This document shows, piece by piece, positions 33,824-40,924 of a stretch of DNA of 40,924 nt. The notes under the pieces were generated by a model. It had not been told where the DNA came from, searched no databases, and saw nothing but the letters and a program-made list of their open reading frames with translations. Within the stretch, counting starts at the first letter, position 1. Every line of letters begins with the position of its first letter. The stretch comes from Comamonadaceae bacterium. Lineage in GTDB: Bacteria; Pseudomonadota; Gammaproteobacteria; Burkholderiales; Burkholderiaceae_C. Where the stretch lies: positions 1 to 40,924 of the forward strand of contig CANBWK010000016.1 of the NCBI GenBank assembly GCA_947373105.1, given 5' to 3'. A program made the translations under genes and the position numbers.

Positions 33824-34810
33824 ATGAGCTTTTTTTCCATTTTCCTGGCGTTGGTGATTGAGCAAGTGCGTCCGCTTTCTGGACACCACTTTTTGCACAA
33901 CAGCTTGCGAAAATGGGCTACTTGGGTCGCTCGGAATGTGGATGCGGGACGGAAAACCCATGGCTGGCTGGCATGGACAGTGACTGTAGGGGCGCCTTCG
34001 TTACTGGTATTGCTCATACATTGGTTGCTGGCGCTGACCTTAGGTTGGGTGTTTGCTGTGGCTTGGAACGTGGCGCTCTTGTATGCCACGCTGGGTTTCA
34101 GGCAATTCAGCCATCACTTCACCGACATTCGCGATGCCCTGGAAGAAGGAAACGAAAATGTGGCACGCGAGTTATTGGCCCAATGGCAGCAAGTAGACGC
34201 CAGCGAATTACCCCGCAGCGAGATCGTGCGACATGTGATTGAGCATTCAGTCATCGATGCCCACCGTCATGTGTTTGGTGTGTTTTTTTGGTATGCCGTG
34301 TTGTCCGTGATTGGGCTGGGCCCGGTAGGCGCAGTGGCTTACCGTGTCGCCGAATTCACCTCACGCTTTTGGTCAACAGATTCGACCTCGCGCCACGACT
34401 CGCCGATGGTCAGTGCGTCGCTGACACAAGCCGCTGCGCAAGCTTGGCAAAGCTTGGATTGGCTGCCTGCTCGCGCCACGGCATTAGGCTTTGCCATTGT
34501 GGGTAGTTTTGAAGACGCCATGGATGGATGGCGCAACCATGCACAAAAGTTTCCAAATGACAATGATGGCGTGATCCTGGCCGCCACCTCAGGGGCGATT
34601 CATATTCAATTAGGCGGTGCAGCGCTTAAGCCAACCCAAAGCGATGACACCGAACTGGATACGTCCAATAACAATTCGGGCAGCAGCAGCACGCCTGGGC
34701 GCATACCGGAAGTCGCTCACTTTGCCCAAGTGGTGGGTCTGGTTTGGCGAACCGTCGTCATGTGGTTGGTGCTGGTGGCCTTGTTGTCACTGGCCAATGT
34801 GTTGGGTTGA
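33824..34810 (+). CDS. CobD/CbiB-family membrane protein
   Basis: A protein of 328 residues of the CobD/CbiB-like family common in Betaproteobacteria. Several membrane segments are visible, for example APSLLVLLIHWLLALTLGWVFAVAWNVALLYA and VFGVFFWYAVLSVIGLGPVGAVAYRVAEF. The soluble stretch FTDIRDALEEGNENVARELLAQW is also family-like. True CbiB joins aminopropanol to cobyric acid in the inner membrane. No other cobalamin gene lies near, and the Ser/Asn-rich stretch near residue 285 is unlike CbiB. A role in cobalamin synthesis is therefore doubtful. It ends against rsgA with zero intergenic bases. Confidence 0.8.
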   Translation: MSFFSIFLALVIEQVRPLSGHHFLHNSLRKWATWVARNVDAGRKTHGWLAWTVTVGAPSLLVLLIHWLLALTLGWVFAVAWNVALLYATLGFRQFSHHFTDIRDALEEGNENVARELLAQWQQVDASELPRSEIVRHVIEHSVIDAHRHVFGVFFWYAVLSVIGLGPVGAVAYRVAEFTSRFWSTDSTSRHDSPMVSASLTQAAAQAWQSLDWLPARATALGFAIVGSFEDAMDGWRNHAQKFPNDNDGVILAATSGAIHIQLGGAALKPTQSDDTELDTSNNNSGSSSTPGRIPEVAHFAQVVGLVWRTVVMWLVLVALLSLANVLG

Positions 34811-35833
34811 TCACCAGCGCTGCTGGCCCAACTCTTCAAACAACTGCTTGTAAATGCGGTGTCTTCTGGCGCTGATGGAGCCCAATCCGGTTTCGACTTC
34901 AATTTGAGCGAGCACACCACAACCGGGTTCATGCAAATGCGTACAGTTGTAAAAACGGCATTGGCTGGCATGGGCCTTGATGTCTGGCATCAAATTAGCC
35001 AACTGTGTCGGCGCAATGTGGTGCAAGCCAAACTCTTGAAATCCGGGTGAGTCAATCAATGCCGTCCGTTGGTCCGTCTCACTGACAATGCTATCGACCC
35101 AGTACCAAGTCGTCGTCGTTGTCGTGTGCTTGCCCGAATTGAGCGCTTGCGAAATTTCGCCGGTGACAACCTGCGCACCGGGCACCAAGGAATTGATGAG
35201 TGTGCTTTTGCCTGATCCTGAAGGCCCCAACACCAAGCTGGTCCGGCCTCGCAGGAGTTGCAGCAATTGCGCCTGACCTTTTGCCGCAACAGGTGACAAG
35301 GGCCGGTCTTGGTCTGGATGATCTGCCTGCAACTGCGCTTGCTTCAAGCTCAGGGGCACCACGGTATATCCCATGTCACGGTAAGGAGACAATCGCTGCC
35401 ATGCCAAGTCAAACGGTGCACCCAAATCGCTTTTATTCAAGGCAATGATGGGTTGAATCTTTTCGGCCTCAGCCGCGATCAAGGCGCGCGTCAGTTGGGT
35501 TTCTGAGAATTCGGGTTCTGCTGCAATCAAAATCAACACCTGATCAAGATTGGCCGCAAAGGACTTGGTGCGAATTTCGTCTTGGCGATAGAACAGATTT
35601 CGCCGGGTCTCGACCCGTTCAATGGTGCCTTCGTCTGTGGCGGCTTGCCATCTCACGCGATCACCCACCACGGACTGGCTTTTTTTACCCCGCGGGTGGC
35701 AGATCACGCGTTGTCCTGTCGGGGTTTCAACAACACAATGCCGCCCGTGTGAGCCGACCACCAATCCCGTGTTCAAAGCCGCACCATCAGTCAAAGCCTG
35801 TGCTTTGGCGGCTTTGGTCTGGGTTCGCTTCAT
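34811..35833 (-). CDS. rsgA: Ribosome small-subunit-dependent GTPase A
   Basis: Assists late maturation of the 30S subunit. The 340 residues show the circularly permuted GTPase order of the family. An N-terminal OB fold (GRHCVVETPTGQRVICHPRGKK) is followed by the G4 motif NKSDL, then the P-loop GPSGSGKSTLINSL, then G3 DSPGFQEFGL. The C-terminal zinc knuckle reads CRFYNCTHLHEPGCGVL. Its ATG overlaps the stop of the upstream PCD gene in ATGA. It is the last gene of a three-gene operon that starts with the M48 protease. Confidence 0.95.
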   Translation of the reverse strand: MKRTQTKAAKAQALTDGAALNTGLVVGSHGRHCVVETPTGQRVICHPRGKKSQSVVGDRVRWQAATDEGTIERVETRRNLFYRQDEIRTKSFAANLDQVLILIAAEPEFSETQLTRALIAAEAEKIQPIIALNKSDLGAPFDLAWQRLSPYRDMGYTVVPLSLKQAQLQADHPDQDRPLSPVAAKGQAQLLQLLRGRTSLVLGPSGSGKSTLINSLVPGAQVVTGEISQALNSGKHTTTTTTWYWVDSIVSETDQRTALIDSPGFQEFGLHHIAPTQLANLMPDIKAHASQCRFYNCTHLHEPGCGVLAQIEVETGLGSISARRHRIYKQLFEELGQQRW

Positions 35834-36144
35834 GGTTGCTCTTTCGCCGGGAACAGTTGTTTTTCAAGGGCTTGCGCCGCTTCGAAGTCCAATGCGCTCA
35901 AACCCTTCACGTCGTGTGTTTGCCAACGCACGGTACAACGGGTGTAAGTGATCACCAGCTCGGGATGGTGATTCTGCTGTGCTGCAATCCAAGCCACTGC
36001 ATTGGCAAAAGCCATCGTCTCTTGAAATGCGGGGAATTGCCAGGATTTCTCGATACAAATTTCTGGGCCATCGCCTGACAATACCCACCCGGAAATGCCG
36101 CTCAAGGCCGCCACGATCTGCGTGGGTTTGAGAGCCGCGGTCAT
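35830..36144 (-). CDS. Pterin-4a-carbinolamine dehydratase (PCD)
   Basis: A small enzyme of 104 residues that dehydrates 4a-hydroxytetrahydrobiopterin, helping recycle the pterin cofactor. The core motif is clear: FANAVAWIAAQQNHHPELVITY with the two catalytic His followed by Pro, then VRWQTHDVKGLSALDFEAA. Length matches the family. ATG 36144 lies inside the protease stop (ATGA), and its own stop overlaps rsgA in the same way, so all three are translated together. No phenylalanine hydroxylase gene is seen here. Confidence 0.93.
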   Translation of the reverse strand: MTAALKPTQIVAALSGISGWVLSGDGPEICIEKSWQFPAFQETMAFANAVAWIAAQQNHHPELVITYTRCTVRWQTHDVKGLSALDFEAAQALEKQLFPAKEQP

Positions 36145-37403
36145 GATGAGGCTTGCATCCGAGCCAAACGCACACTGGCCGGCGGATGCGAGTAATAGAA
36201 TTTCACGTACCAAGGGTCGGGTGTCAATGTGGAAGCATTGTCCTGGTACAACTTCAAAAGTGCTGAAGCTAAATCAGCCCCTGCCGCTTGTGTGCAGGCA
36301 TAGGCATCGGCCTCAAACTCTTGTTGGCGGGACCGCCATGATGACAGTGGCGCAATGAAGAAGGTGAACACCGGCGTCACCAACATAAAGAGCACCAGGG
36401 CGAGCGCATTGTTAGGCCCGGTCATGCTGGGCACTACGCCCAAACCGGTATAAAACCAGGCTTGCTGGGTCAGCCAACCCAACAGGGCCAAGCCTGCCAG
36501 ACTGAGCGTGAAACTGGTGGCCATCATTTTCAAAATATGGCGATGTTTGAAATGACCCAACTCATGGGCTAGCACAGCTTCCATTTCTGCGGGGCTGAGT
36601 TGTTGCAGCAAAGTGTCAAAAAACACCACGCGCTTGCTGGCCCCGAAGCCCGTGAAAAAAGCATTGGAATGCGCTGAGCGGCGGCTGCCGTCCATCACAA
36701 AAAAACCTTTCGCGGTGAAACCTGCTCGCTGCATCAAGGCATTGACTCGCTCTTTGAGCGACTCATCCTCTAACGGCGTGAATTTGTTGAACAACGGCAT
36801 GATCACGTTCGGTGCGATCGCCATGATGAACAATTGAAAACCCACAAACGCGGCCCAGGTCCAGGCCCACCACTGATCGCCACCGGCTTGCATCAGCCAA
36901 AGCACCAGCCAGACCATGGGAACGCCCAATACCAAGCCCAGCGCCAAACCTTTCAGGGCATCGGAAAACCACAAACGCCAAGTCGTTTTATTGAAACCAA
37001 AACCTTGCTCAAGCACAAAAGTTTGGTACAGCGACAAAGGCAAGCCGATCAATCCGCCAATGAAAGAGAAGCCCAAGACCAATGCGATCTGTTGCGTCAT
37101 GCCGGCACCGAACCACCCGATCAAGGCCGTGTTCAATGCGTCCAAGCCACCGAGCAAAGTCCAAGCCAGCAAGCAGGCTGCATCAATGGCAATGTCCAAT
37201 TGCGACAAGCGAATTTTGGCTACCGTGTAGTCGGCTGCTTTGTGGTGGTCGGCCAGTCCAATGGTGCCGGCAAAAGGCACGGGCACCGCACCTCGATGAC
37301 GACCCACATAACGCACCTGACGGGTATTGAGCCAGAACTTGAGCAGCACGTTACACAACAATGCCACTGCCAATGCAAGAGAGAGATTAAAAGACGGATT
37401 CAT
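36141..37403 (-). CDS. M48-family zinc metalloprotease, Ste24/CAAX-protease-like
   Basis: An integral membrane peptidase of about 420 residues. Membrane segments are spread through the chain. The zinc site [17 protein letters not shown] (HExxH) lies in the middle, and the third ligand (Glu) is probably in the later [35 protein letters not shown] before the zinc site is typical of the Ste24 group. It is the first gene of the minus-strand operon with PCD and rsgA. ATG 37403 is preferred over an upstream in-frame start at 37436. The start codon shares CATG with a possible orn start on the other strand. Confidence 0.92.
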   Translation of the reverse strand: MNPSFNLSLALAVALLCNVLLKFWLNTRQVRYVGRHRGAVPVPFAGTIGLADHHKAADYTVAKIRLSQLDIAIDAACLLAWTLLGGLDALNTALIGWFGAGMTQQIALVLGFSFIGGLIGLPLSLYQTFVLEQGFGFNKTTWRLWFSDALKGLALGLVLGVPMVWLVLWLMQAGGDQWWAWTWAAFVGFQLFIMAIAPNVIMPLFNKFTPLEDESLKERVNALMQRAGFTAKGFFVMDGSRRSAHSNAFFTGFGASKRVVFFDTLLQQLSPAEMEAVLAHELGHFKHRHILKMMATSFTLSLAGLALLGWLTQQAWFYTGLGVVPSMTGPNNALALVLFMLVTPVFTFFIAPLSSWRSRQQEFEADAYACTQAAGADLASALLKLYQDNASTLTPDPWYVKFYYSHPPASVRLARMQASS

Positions 37404-37443
37404 GGACGCCAAGTGTAGAGCTTTGTTCGGCGACAATCATGGC

Positions 37444-38043
37444 ATGCCTGAGAACACCCCTCCATCGACTGAAATCCCCGTAACAGCGCCGAAACTGGCC
37501 AAATCGGACCAGAACCTGGTCTGGATCGACTGCGAAATGACGGGACTGGACCCTGAAAAAGAACGATTGCTGGAGATTGCGGTGATTGTGACCGACCCGC
37601 ATCTGACCGTGCGCATTGAAGGCCCCGTGCTGGTCATTCATCAAAGCGATGAACTGCTGGGCAAAATGGACGCATGGAACCGAGGCACGCATGGCAAGAG
37701 CGGTTTGATCGACAAGGTCAAAGCCTCCGTCATGACCGAACTTGAAGCGCAAGAACTGATTGTTGGTTTTTTGCGTAAATACGTGCCCAAGAGCGCCTCA
37801 CCTTTATGTGGCAACACCATCAGTCAAGACCGGCGCTTTTTGGTCAAATTCATGCCCAAACTCGAAGCCTATTTACATTACCGCAACTTGGACGTGAGTA
37901 CCCTTAAAGAGTTGTCTCGTCGCTGGCGACCCGAGGTGTTCAGCAGCTTCAAAAAGAAACAGCGTCACACGGCGCTGGCCGACGTCCATGAGTCGATTGA
38001 CGAGTTGATCCACTACCGGGATCAGTTCATTCGCCTAAGCTGA
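37444..38043 (+). CDS. orn: Oligoribonuclease
   Basis: A 3'-5' exonuclease that removes very short RNAs, including pGpG. The DEDDh residues are visible: [13 protein letters not shown] (D and E), then the central Asp in the [16 protein letters not shown] region, and [14 protein letters not shown] with the final His and Asp. From ATG 37444 it is 199 residues, with about 22 residues before the domain, longer than E. coli Orn (181). ATG 37402 would extend it further. No clear ribosome-binding site decides the start. It lies head to head with the M48 protease. Confidence 0.93.
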   Translation: MPENTPPSTEIPVTAPKLAKSDQNLVWIDCEMTGLDPEKERLLEIAVIVTDPHLTVRIEGPVLVIHQSDELLGKMDAWNRGTHGKSGLIDKVKASVMTELEAQELIVGFLRKYVPKSASPLCGNTISQDRRFLVKFMPKLEAYLHYRNLDVSTLKELSRRWRPEVFSSFKKKQRHTALADVHESIDELIHYRDQFIRLS

Positions 38044-38105
38044 AGTACGCTTTCGCACTGAGCTGGAGATATTTTCAGGGAAAACCCTCATCTTTGTAAA
38101 AACTG

Positions 38106-38114
38106 TGCCATAAT
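38106..38114 (+). promoter_or_regulatory. Extended -10 promoter candidate for the DEAD-box helicase
   Basis: TGC-CATAAT is an extended -10 element: TGN followed by five of six consensus bases. No -35 at 17 bases is visible, which extended -10 promoters can tolerate. Transcription would begin near 38121 and give a leader of about 180 bases. It is the best promoter match in the gap, but unproven. Confidence 0.4.
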
Positions 38115-38163
38115 CGAAGGCTGCACAGATATTTCTGCGCTACTCACATCTCCCTTCATGCCT

Positions 38164-38207
38164 TGACTCATTAAGAGTCACTCGTCTGGGAAGGTCCTGC
38201 ACCTTCC
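38164..38207 (+). promoter_or_regulatory. Two perfect tandem hairpins in the DEAD-box helicase leader
   Basis: TGACTC-ATTAA-GAGTCA (38164-38180) and GGAAGGT-CCTGC-ACCTTCC (38189-38207) are perfect stem-loops eight bases apart. Neither is followed by a T run, so they are not terminators. They lie in the 260-base gap before the helicase start, which otherwise holds no open frame of note. Such leaders occur upstream of DEAD-box RNA helicases that control their own mRNA, so an autoregulatory element is plausible. Confidence 0.5.
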
Positions 38208-38303
38208 AACACAGCACTGAGTACCGTTTGATGGTTGATGTTTTTCCAACCATTGAACGGCGCTAACCGCAGCCTTTGCGGAACGTCGTGCTTGAGAATA
38301 CAT

Positions 38304-40394
38304 ATGACTGACACGATTCACGTGCAGGACGACTTGTCGCCTGCCGAAAATATTTCCATCGATTCCAACACTGTTGCGACAGATTCAGCAACACTTGTAT
38401 CACCTGCATTGCAGATCCAAGCTGCTGCTGTCGCTATGCTGGTTGGCGAACCAGAAACAAACAAGCCGAGTGTCGCTGCGCAAGCGCAAGTGGAAAACGA
38501 TGTGTCTGCAGAGCCTGCAGCACCCAATGGTTTTGTGCTCTTGGGCCTGGCCCCTGAATTGGTTCAAGCCGTTGCCGATCTGGGCTATACCCAACCTACT
38601 GCCGTTCAAAGCCGTTGCATTCCTTTGGCCATGACGACCGAGGCCAATGTCAAAGGTCAACACTATGTGGACTTGATGGTGTCAAGCCAAACCGGTTCTG
38701 GTAAAACAGCCGCGTTTTTGCTGCCTGTGTTGCACACCTTGATTCAAGAGCAAGCCGCTGCTGAAGCGCAAGAGCGCGCTGAGTTTGAAGCCGCTTGCGC
38801 TGACGCAGCCGCTAAGGGCGAACCTGCACCTAAGCGCAATAAACGCAAAGATCCCACCAACCCACGCAACTTCAAAGCCGCCGCGCCAGGTGCTTTGATC
38901 GTTTGTCCGACACGTGAGTTGGCCCAGCAGGTGGCACATGACGCCATCGAGTTGGTCAAGCATTGCCGCGGCATGCGCATTGCCAACGTGGTGGGTGGCA
39001 TTCCTTACCAGTTGCAAATTGCCAAACTGCAAAACGCCGACTTGGTGGTGGCCACACCTGGCCGTTTGCTTGACCTGCAACGCTCGCAGCAAATCAAGTT
39101 GGACAAGGTCAAGTTCTTGGTGGTGGATGAAGCCGACCGCATGCTCGACTTGGGCTTCTCTGACGACTTGGCCGACATCAATGAAATGACCCTGCAGCGC
39201 CAGCAAACCATGATGTTCAGCGCCACCTTCGCGCCACGCATTCAGCAACTGGCCATGCGCGTGATGCACGATGGTGGCTCTTCGGTTCAGAAAATTCAGA
39301 TCGACTCACCGACTGAAAAGCACAACAACATCAAGCAAAGCCTTTATTGGGCTGACAATGCGCAACACAAGCGCAAGATGCTTGACCATTGGTTGCGTGA
39401 TGCGTCCATCGATCAGGCGATCGTGTTTGCCAGCACGCAAATTGAGTGCGATGGCTTGGCCACCGACTTGCAACAAGATGGATTTTCAGCTGTCGCTTTG
39501 CACGGTGCTTTGAGCCAAGGTTTGCGTAACCGTCGTTTGATGGCTTTGCGCAACGGTCAAGTGCAGATTTTGGTCGCTACCGACGTTGCCGCTCGCGGCA
39601 TTGACGTGCCCACCATCACCCACGTGTTCAACTTCGGTTTGCCCATGAAATCCGAAGATTACACCCACCGCATTGGCCGCACAGGACGTGCAGGTCGTGA
39701 CGGACTGGCCGTGACCTTTGCCGAAGTGCGCGATCGCCGCAAGATCATGGACATCGAGTCTTACACACGCCAGCCCTTCAAAGCTGAAGTGATTGAAGGC
39801 TTGGAGCCTAAACAACGCTTCCCAGACACCCGCATGGCCGGTGGTGCGGGACGCGGCGGCAATGAGCGCAGTTATGACCGCAACGACCGTGGCGCGCCAC
39901 GAGGACGTCCACAAGGCAACCGTGGCTTCGGCGGTGGCGGCTTTGGTGGAGACCGATTTGAAGGTCGCCCTGCTCCTCGCTTTGAGCAACGCTCTGAACA
40001 GCCCCGTTTTGAACAGCCCCGCTTTGATGCGCGCAAAGACACACGCGGTGGCGATGCACGATTCGAGCAACGCCCAGAAGGTGCTCGCTTTGAAAACCGC
40101 AGCGAAGGTCGCTTTGCGGCACCTCGCCAAGATGGCCCTCGTTTCGAGAACCGTTTTGAAGGTGGCGGTCGTCCTGAGGGTCGTCCTGAGGGTCGTCCTG
40201 AAGGTCGTTTTGAAGGCCGCCCTGAAGGCCGCTTCGAACCCCGTGGTGACAGCCGAGGCCCGTCCCGCAGTGGTCCAGACAAATTTGCACGTGGTCCTAA
40301 ACCAGTTGGCGCTGGCAGCTTCAAACCGCACACACCTGGTGGCGCGCCCAAGCGCAATCCTGGCGCCAAAGTTTTGAAGATCACACGCGGGTAA
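38304..40394 (+). CDS. DEAD-box ATP-dependent RNA helicase, RhlE-like, with RGG-type tail
   Basis: An RNA-unwinding enzyme of about 696 residues. Residues 1-75 are an acidic, Ala/Ser-rich extension. The helicase core follows: Q motif region 76-102 (GFVLLGLAPEL, PTAVQS), motif I QTGSGKT (129-135), PTRELA (202-207), DEAD (275-278), SAT (306-308), ARGID (430-434) and HRIGRTGR (455-462). Between motif I and Ia sits an unusual charged insertion of about 45 residues (148-195: AEAQERAEFEAACADAA, then KRNKRKDPTNPRN). From about 510 to the end is a disordered, Arg/Gly-rich tail with RFEQ and GRPE repeats. ATG 38304 starts the domain-like extension; 23 residues upstream in the open frame overlap the leader and are rejected. 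It fits a cold-active or ribosome-assembly helicase. Confidence 0.92.
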   Translation: MTDTIHVQDDLSPAENISIDSNTVATDSATLVSPALQIQAAAVAMLVGEPETNKPSVAAQAQVENDVSAEPAAPNGFVLLGLAPELVQAVADLGYTQPTAVQSRCIPLAMTTEANVKGQHYVDLMVSSQTGSGKTAAFLLPVLHTLIQEQAAAEAQERAEFEAACADAAAKGEPAPKRNKRKDPTNPRNFKAAAPGALIVCPTRELAQQVAHDAIELVKHCRGMRIANVVGGIPYQLQIAKLQNADLVVATPGRLLDLQRSQQIKLDKVKFLVVDEADRMLDLGFSDDLADINEMTLQRQQTMMFSATFAPRIQQLAMRVMHDGGSSVQKIQIDSPTEKHNNIKQSLYWADNAQHKRKMLDHWLRDASIDQAIVFASTQIECDGLATDLQQDGFSAVALHGALSQGLRNRRLMALRNGQVQILVATDVAARGIDVPTITHVFNFGLPMKSEDYTHRIGRTGRAGRDGLAVTFAEVRDRRKIMDIESYTRQPFKAEVIEGLEPKQRFPDTRMAGGAGRGGNERSYDRNDRGAPRGRPQGNRGFGGGGFGGDRFEGRPAPRFEQRSEQPRFEQPRFDARKDTRGGDARFEQRPEGARFENRSEGRFAAPRQDGPRFENRFEGGGRPEGRPEGRPEGRFEGRPEGRFEPRGDSRGPSRSGPDKFARGPKPVGAGSFKPHTPGGAPKRNPGAKVLKITRG
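40167..40238 (+). repeat. Six tandem 12-base units in the helicase tail (GRPE/GRFE)
   Basis: Six in-frame 12-base units encode GRPE, GRPE, GRPE, GRFE, GRPE, GRFE. The first two (GGTCGTCCTGAG) are identical, and the third differs only in its last base. The later units diverge at wobble positions. Near-identical units can change number by slippage without breaking the frame, so the copy number may vary between strains. The protein part is a low-complexity RNA-binding tail. Confidence 0.85.
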
Positions 40395-40430
40395 TTTGAC
40401 CCCACAGCTGCGTGCACTGCACGGGCTGAA

Positions 40431-40469
40431 CAAAAGAGCTCCTGCACGCAAGTGTTCGGAGCTCTTTTG
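40431..40469 (+). terminator. Intrinsic terminator of the DEAD-box helicase gene
   Basis: CAAAAGAGCTCC (40431-40442) and GGAGCTCTTTTG (40458-40469) form a perfect 12-base-pair stem around a 15-base loop, with the T's inside the right arm. It lies 37 bases after the helicase stop. Confidence 0.8.
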
Positions 40470-40503
40470 CTTCACATCCATTCAACGCATGTCCTTCAAA
40501 CGA

Positions 40504-40539
40504 AAAAAAACCGCCTGACTTGCATCGGGCGGTTTTTTT
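40504..40539 (-). terminator. Bidirectional intrinsic terminator, chiefly for rplS
   Basis: AAAAAAACCGCC (40504-40515) and GGCGGTTTTTTT (40528-40539) form a perfect 12-base-pair stem with a 12-base loop. A/T runs flank both sides, so it works in either direction. It lies 13 bases after the rplS stop and backs up the helicase terminator. Confidence 0.9.
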
Positions 40540-40552
40540 GAGGGAACAGGCT

Positions 40553-40924
40553 TTAAGAAGCTGCTGCGACCTTGGCAACCTTGGCTGCGCGTTGTGGCAA
40601 CTTTTCTTTGATACGAGCAGACTTGCCGCTGCGCTCACGCAAATAGTACAACTTAGCGCGGCGAACATCGCCACGGCGCTTGACTTCAATGGCAGCGATC
40701 AAAGGGCTGTAAGTCTGGAACGTACGCTCCACACCTTCACCGTTAGAGATTTTGCGAACGGTGAAGCCGCTGTTGAGTCCGCGATTGCGTTTGGCAATCA
40801 CGACGCCTTCGTAGGCCTGCACACGCTTGCGTGTACCTTCAACCACGTTGACGCTCACGATGACCGTGTCGCCAGGTGCAAATTCAGGAATGGTCTTGTT
40901 CAGACGCGCAATTTCTTCCTGTTC
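40553..40924 (-). CDS. rplS: 50S ribosomal protein L19, 5' end beyond the window
   Basis: L19 lies at the 30S-50S interface of the ribosome. The visible 123 residues read [19 protein letters not shown], then [20 protein letters not shown] and [20 protein letters not shown], ending in a Lys/Ala-rich tail. Only the first few residues are lost at the window edge, so the start lies just beyond 40924. An apparent start at 40858 lies inside the conserved domain and is not real. In proteobacteria rplS normally follows rpsP-rimM-trmD, expected beyond the edge. The gene is convergent with the helicase gene. Confidence 0.97.
   Translation of the reverse strand, partial: EQEEIARLNKTIPEFAPGDTVIVSVNVVEGTRKRVQAYEGVVIAKRNRGLNSGFTVRKISNGEGVERTFQTYSPLIAAIEVKRRGDVRRAKLYYLRERSGKSARIKEKLPQRAAKVAKVAAAS

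Noticed and set aside
36834..37418. 194-codon open frame opposite the M48 protease
   Set aside because: Low-complexity Gln/His/Arg-rich antisense frame; the protease strand carries HExxH and membrane segments.
39486..40481. 331-codon open frame opposite the helicase tail
   Set aside because: Its repetitive RTTLRTT-like text is the antisense of the repeat-rich tail. No start signal or family resemblance is seen.

Overview
The window is about 41 kb of dense bacterial chromosome. I place it in the Betaproteobacteria, order Burkholderiales, most likely Comamonadaceae. The placement rests on gene content: an aroA-cmk gene fusion, the order (aroA-cmk)-rpsA-ihfB-lapA-lapB, abundant TRAP/TAXI binding proteins, a short H-NS-type protein, a CobD/CbiB-like membrane protein and a fused hydantoinase A/B. 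This comes from protein recognition only; I could not run a database search and cannot name the genus. I saw no phage, transposon, tRNA, rRNA or CRISPR array.

Layout. (1) 1-5662, plus strand: the 3' part of a fused aroA-cmk gene with an in-frame TAG in the aroA part, then rpsA, ihfB, lapA, lapB and comEA. This is a housekeeping and envelope-control block. (2) 5666-13014: a regulated island. A MarR-type regulator and a 1,218-residue hydantoinase/5-oxoprolinase-type enzyme lie on the minus strand. They diverge from a DctP-DctQ-DctM TRAP transporter across a 212-bp region that carries an inverted-repeat operator candidate. (3) 13112-14420: rdgC and an unusual glutaredoxin with overlapping 3' ends. 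(4) 14535-23024: a TAXI-type binding protein, then a molybdenum hydroxylase operon coxS-coxL-coxM-coxD-coxE-coxG-coxF of the form II type. Its active-site loop is AYRGAGR, so CO is not an assured substrate. (5) 23055-25310: galE and purT, divergent. (6) 25344-30749, minus strand: an H-NS-like gene, a terminator, then an RfaH/NusG-like gene leading uppS, a Wza-like exporter and a Wzz-like chain-length protein. This looks like an export and regulation module without glycosyltransferases. (7) 30841-38043: a CorC/HlyC-type membrane protein, apaH, a CoA-type Nudix hydrolase, a CobD/CbiB-like protein, the tightly coupled minus-strand set M48 protease-PCD-rsgA, and orn. (8) 38304-40924: a large RhlE-like DEAD-box helicase with a structured leader and an RGG-like repeat tail, then convergent rplS cut by the window edge.

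How the genes work together. lapA/lapB, uppS, wza, wzz and galE all concern envelope polysaccharide. Two of the accessory blocks pair a binding protein or transporter with a catabolic-type enzyme (hydantoinase with TRAP; TAXI with molybdenum hydroxylase), which suits a free-living heterotroph using dissolved organic compounds. The observations I rate highest are the amber codon inside an otherwise intact aroA-cmk, the hns-rfaH-uppS-wza-wzz arrangement, and the form II hydroxylase operon next to an orphan TAXI protein.
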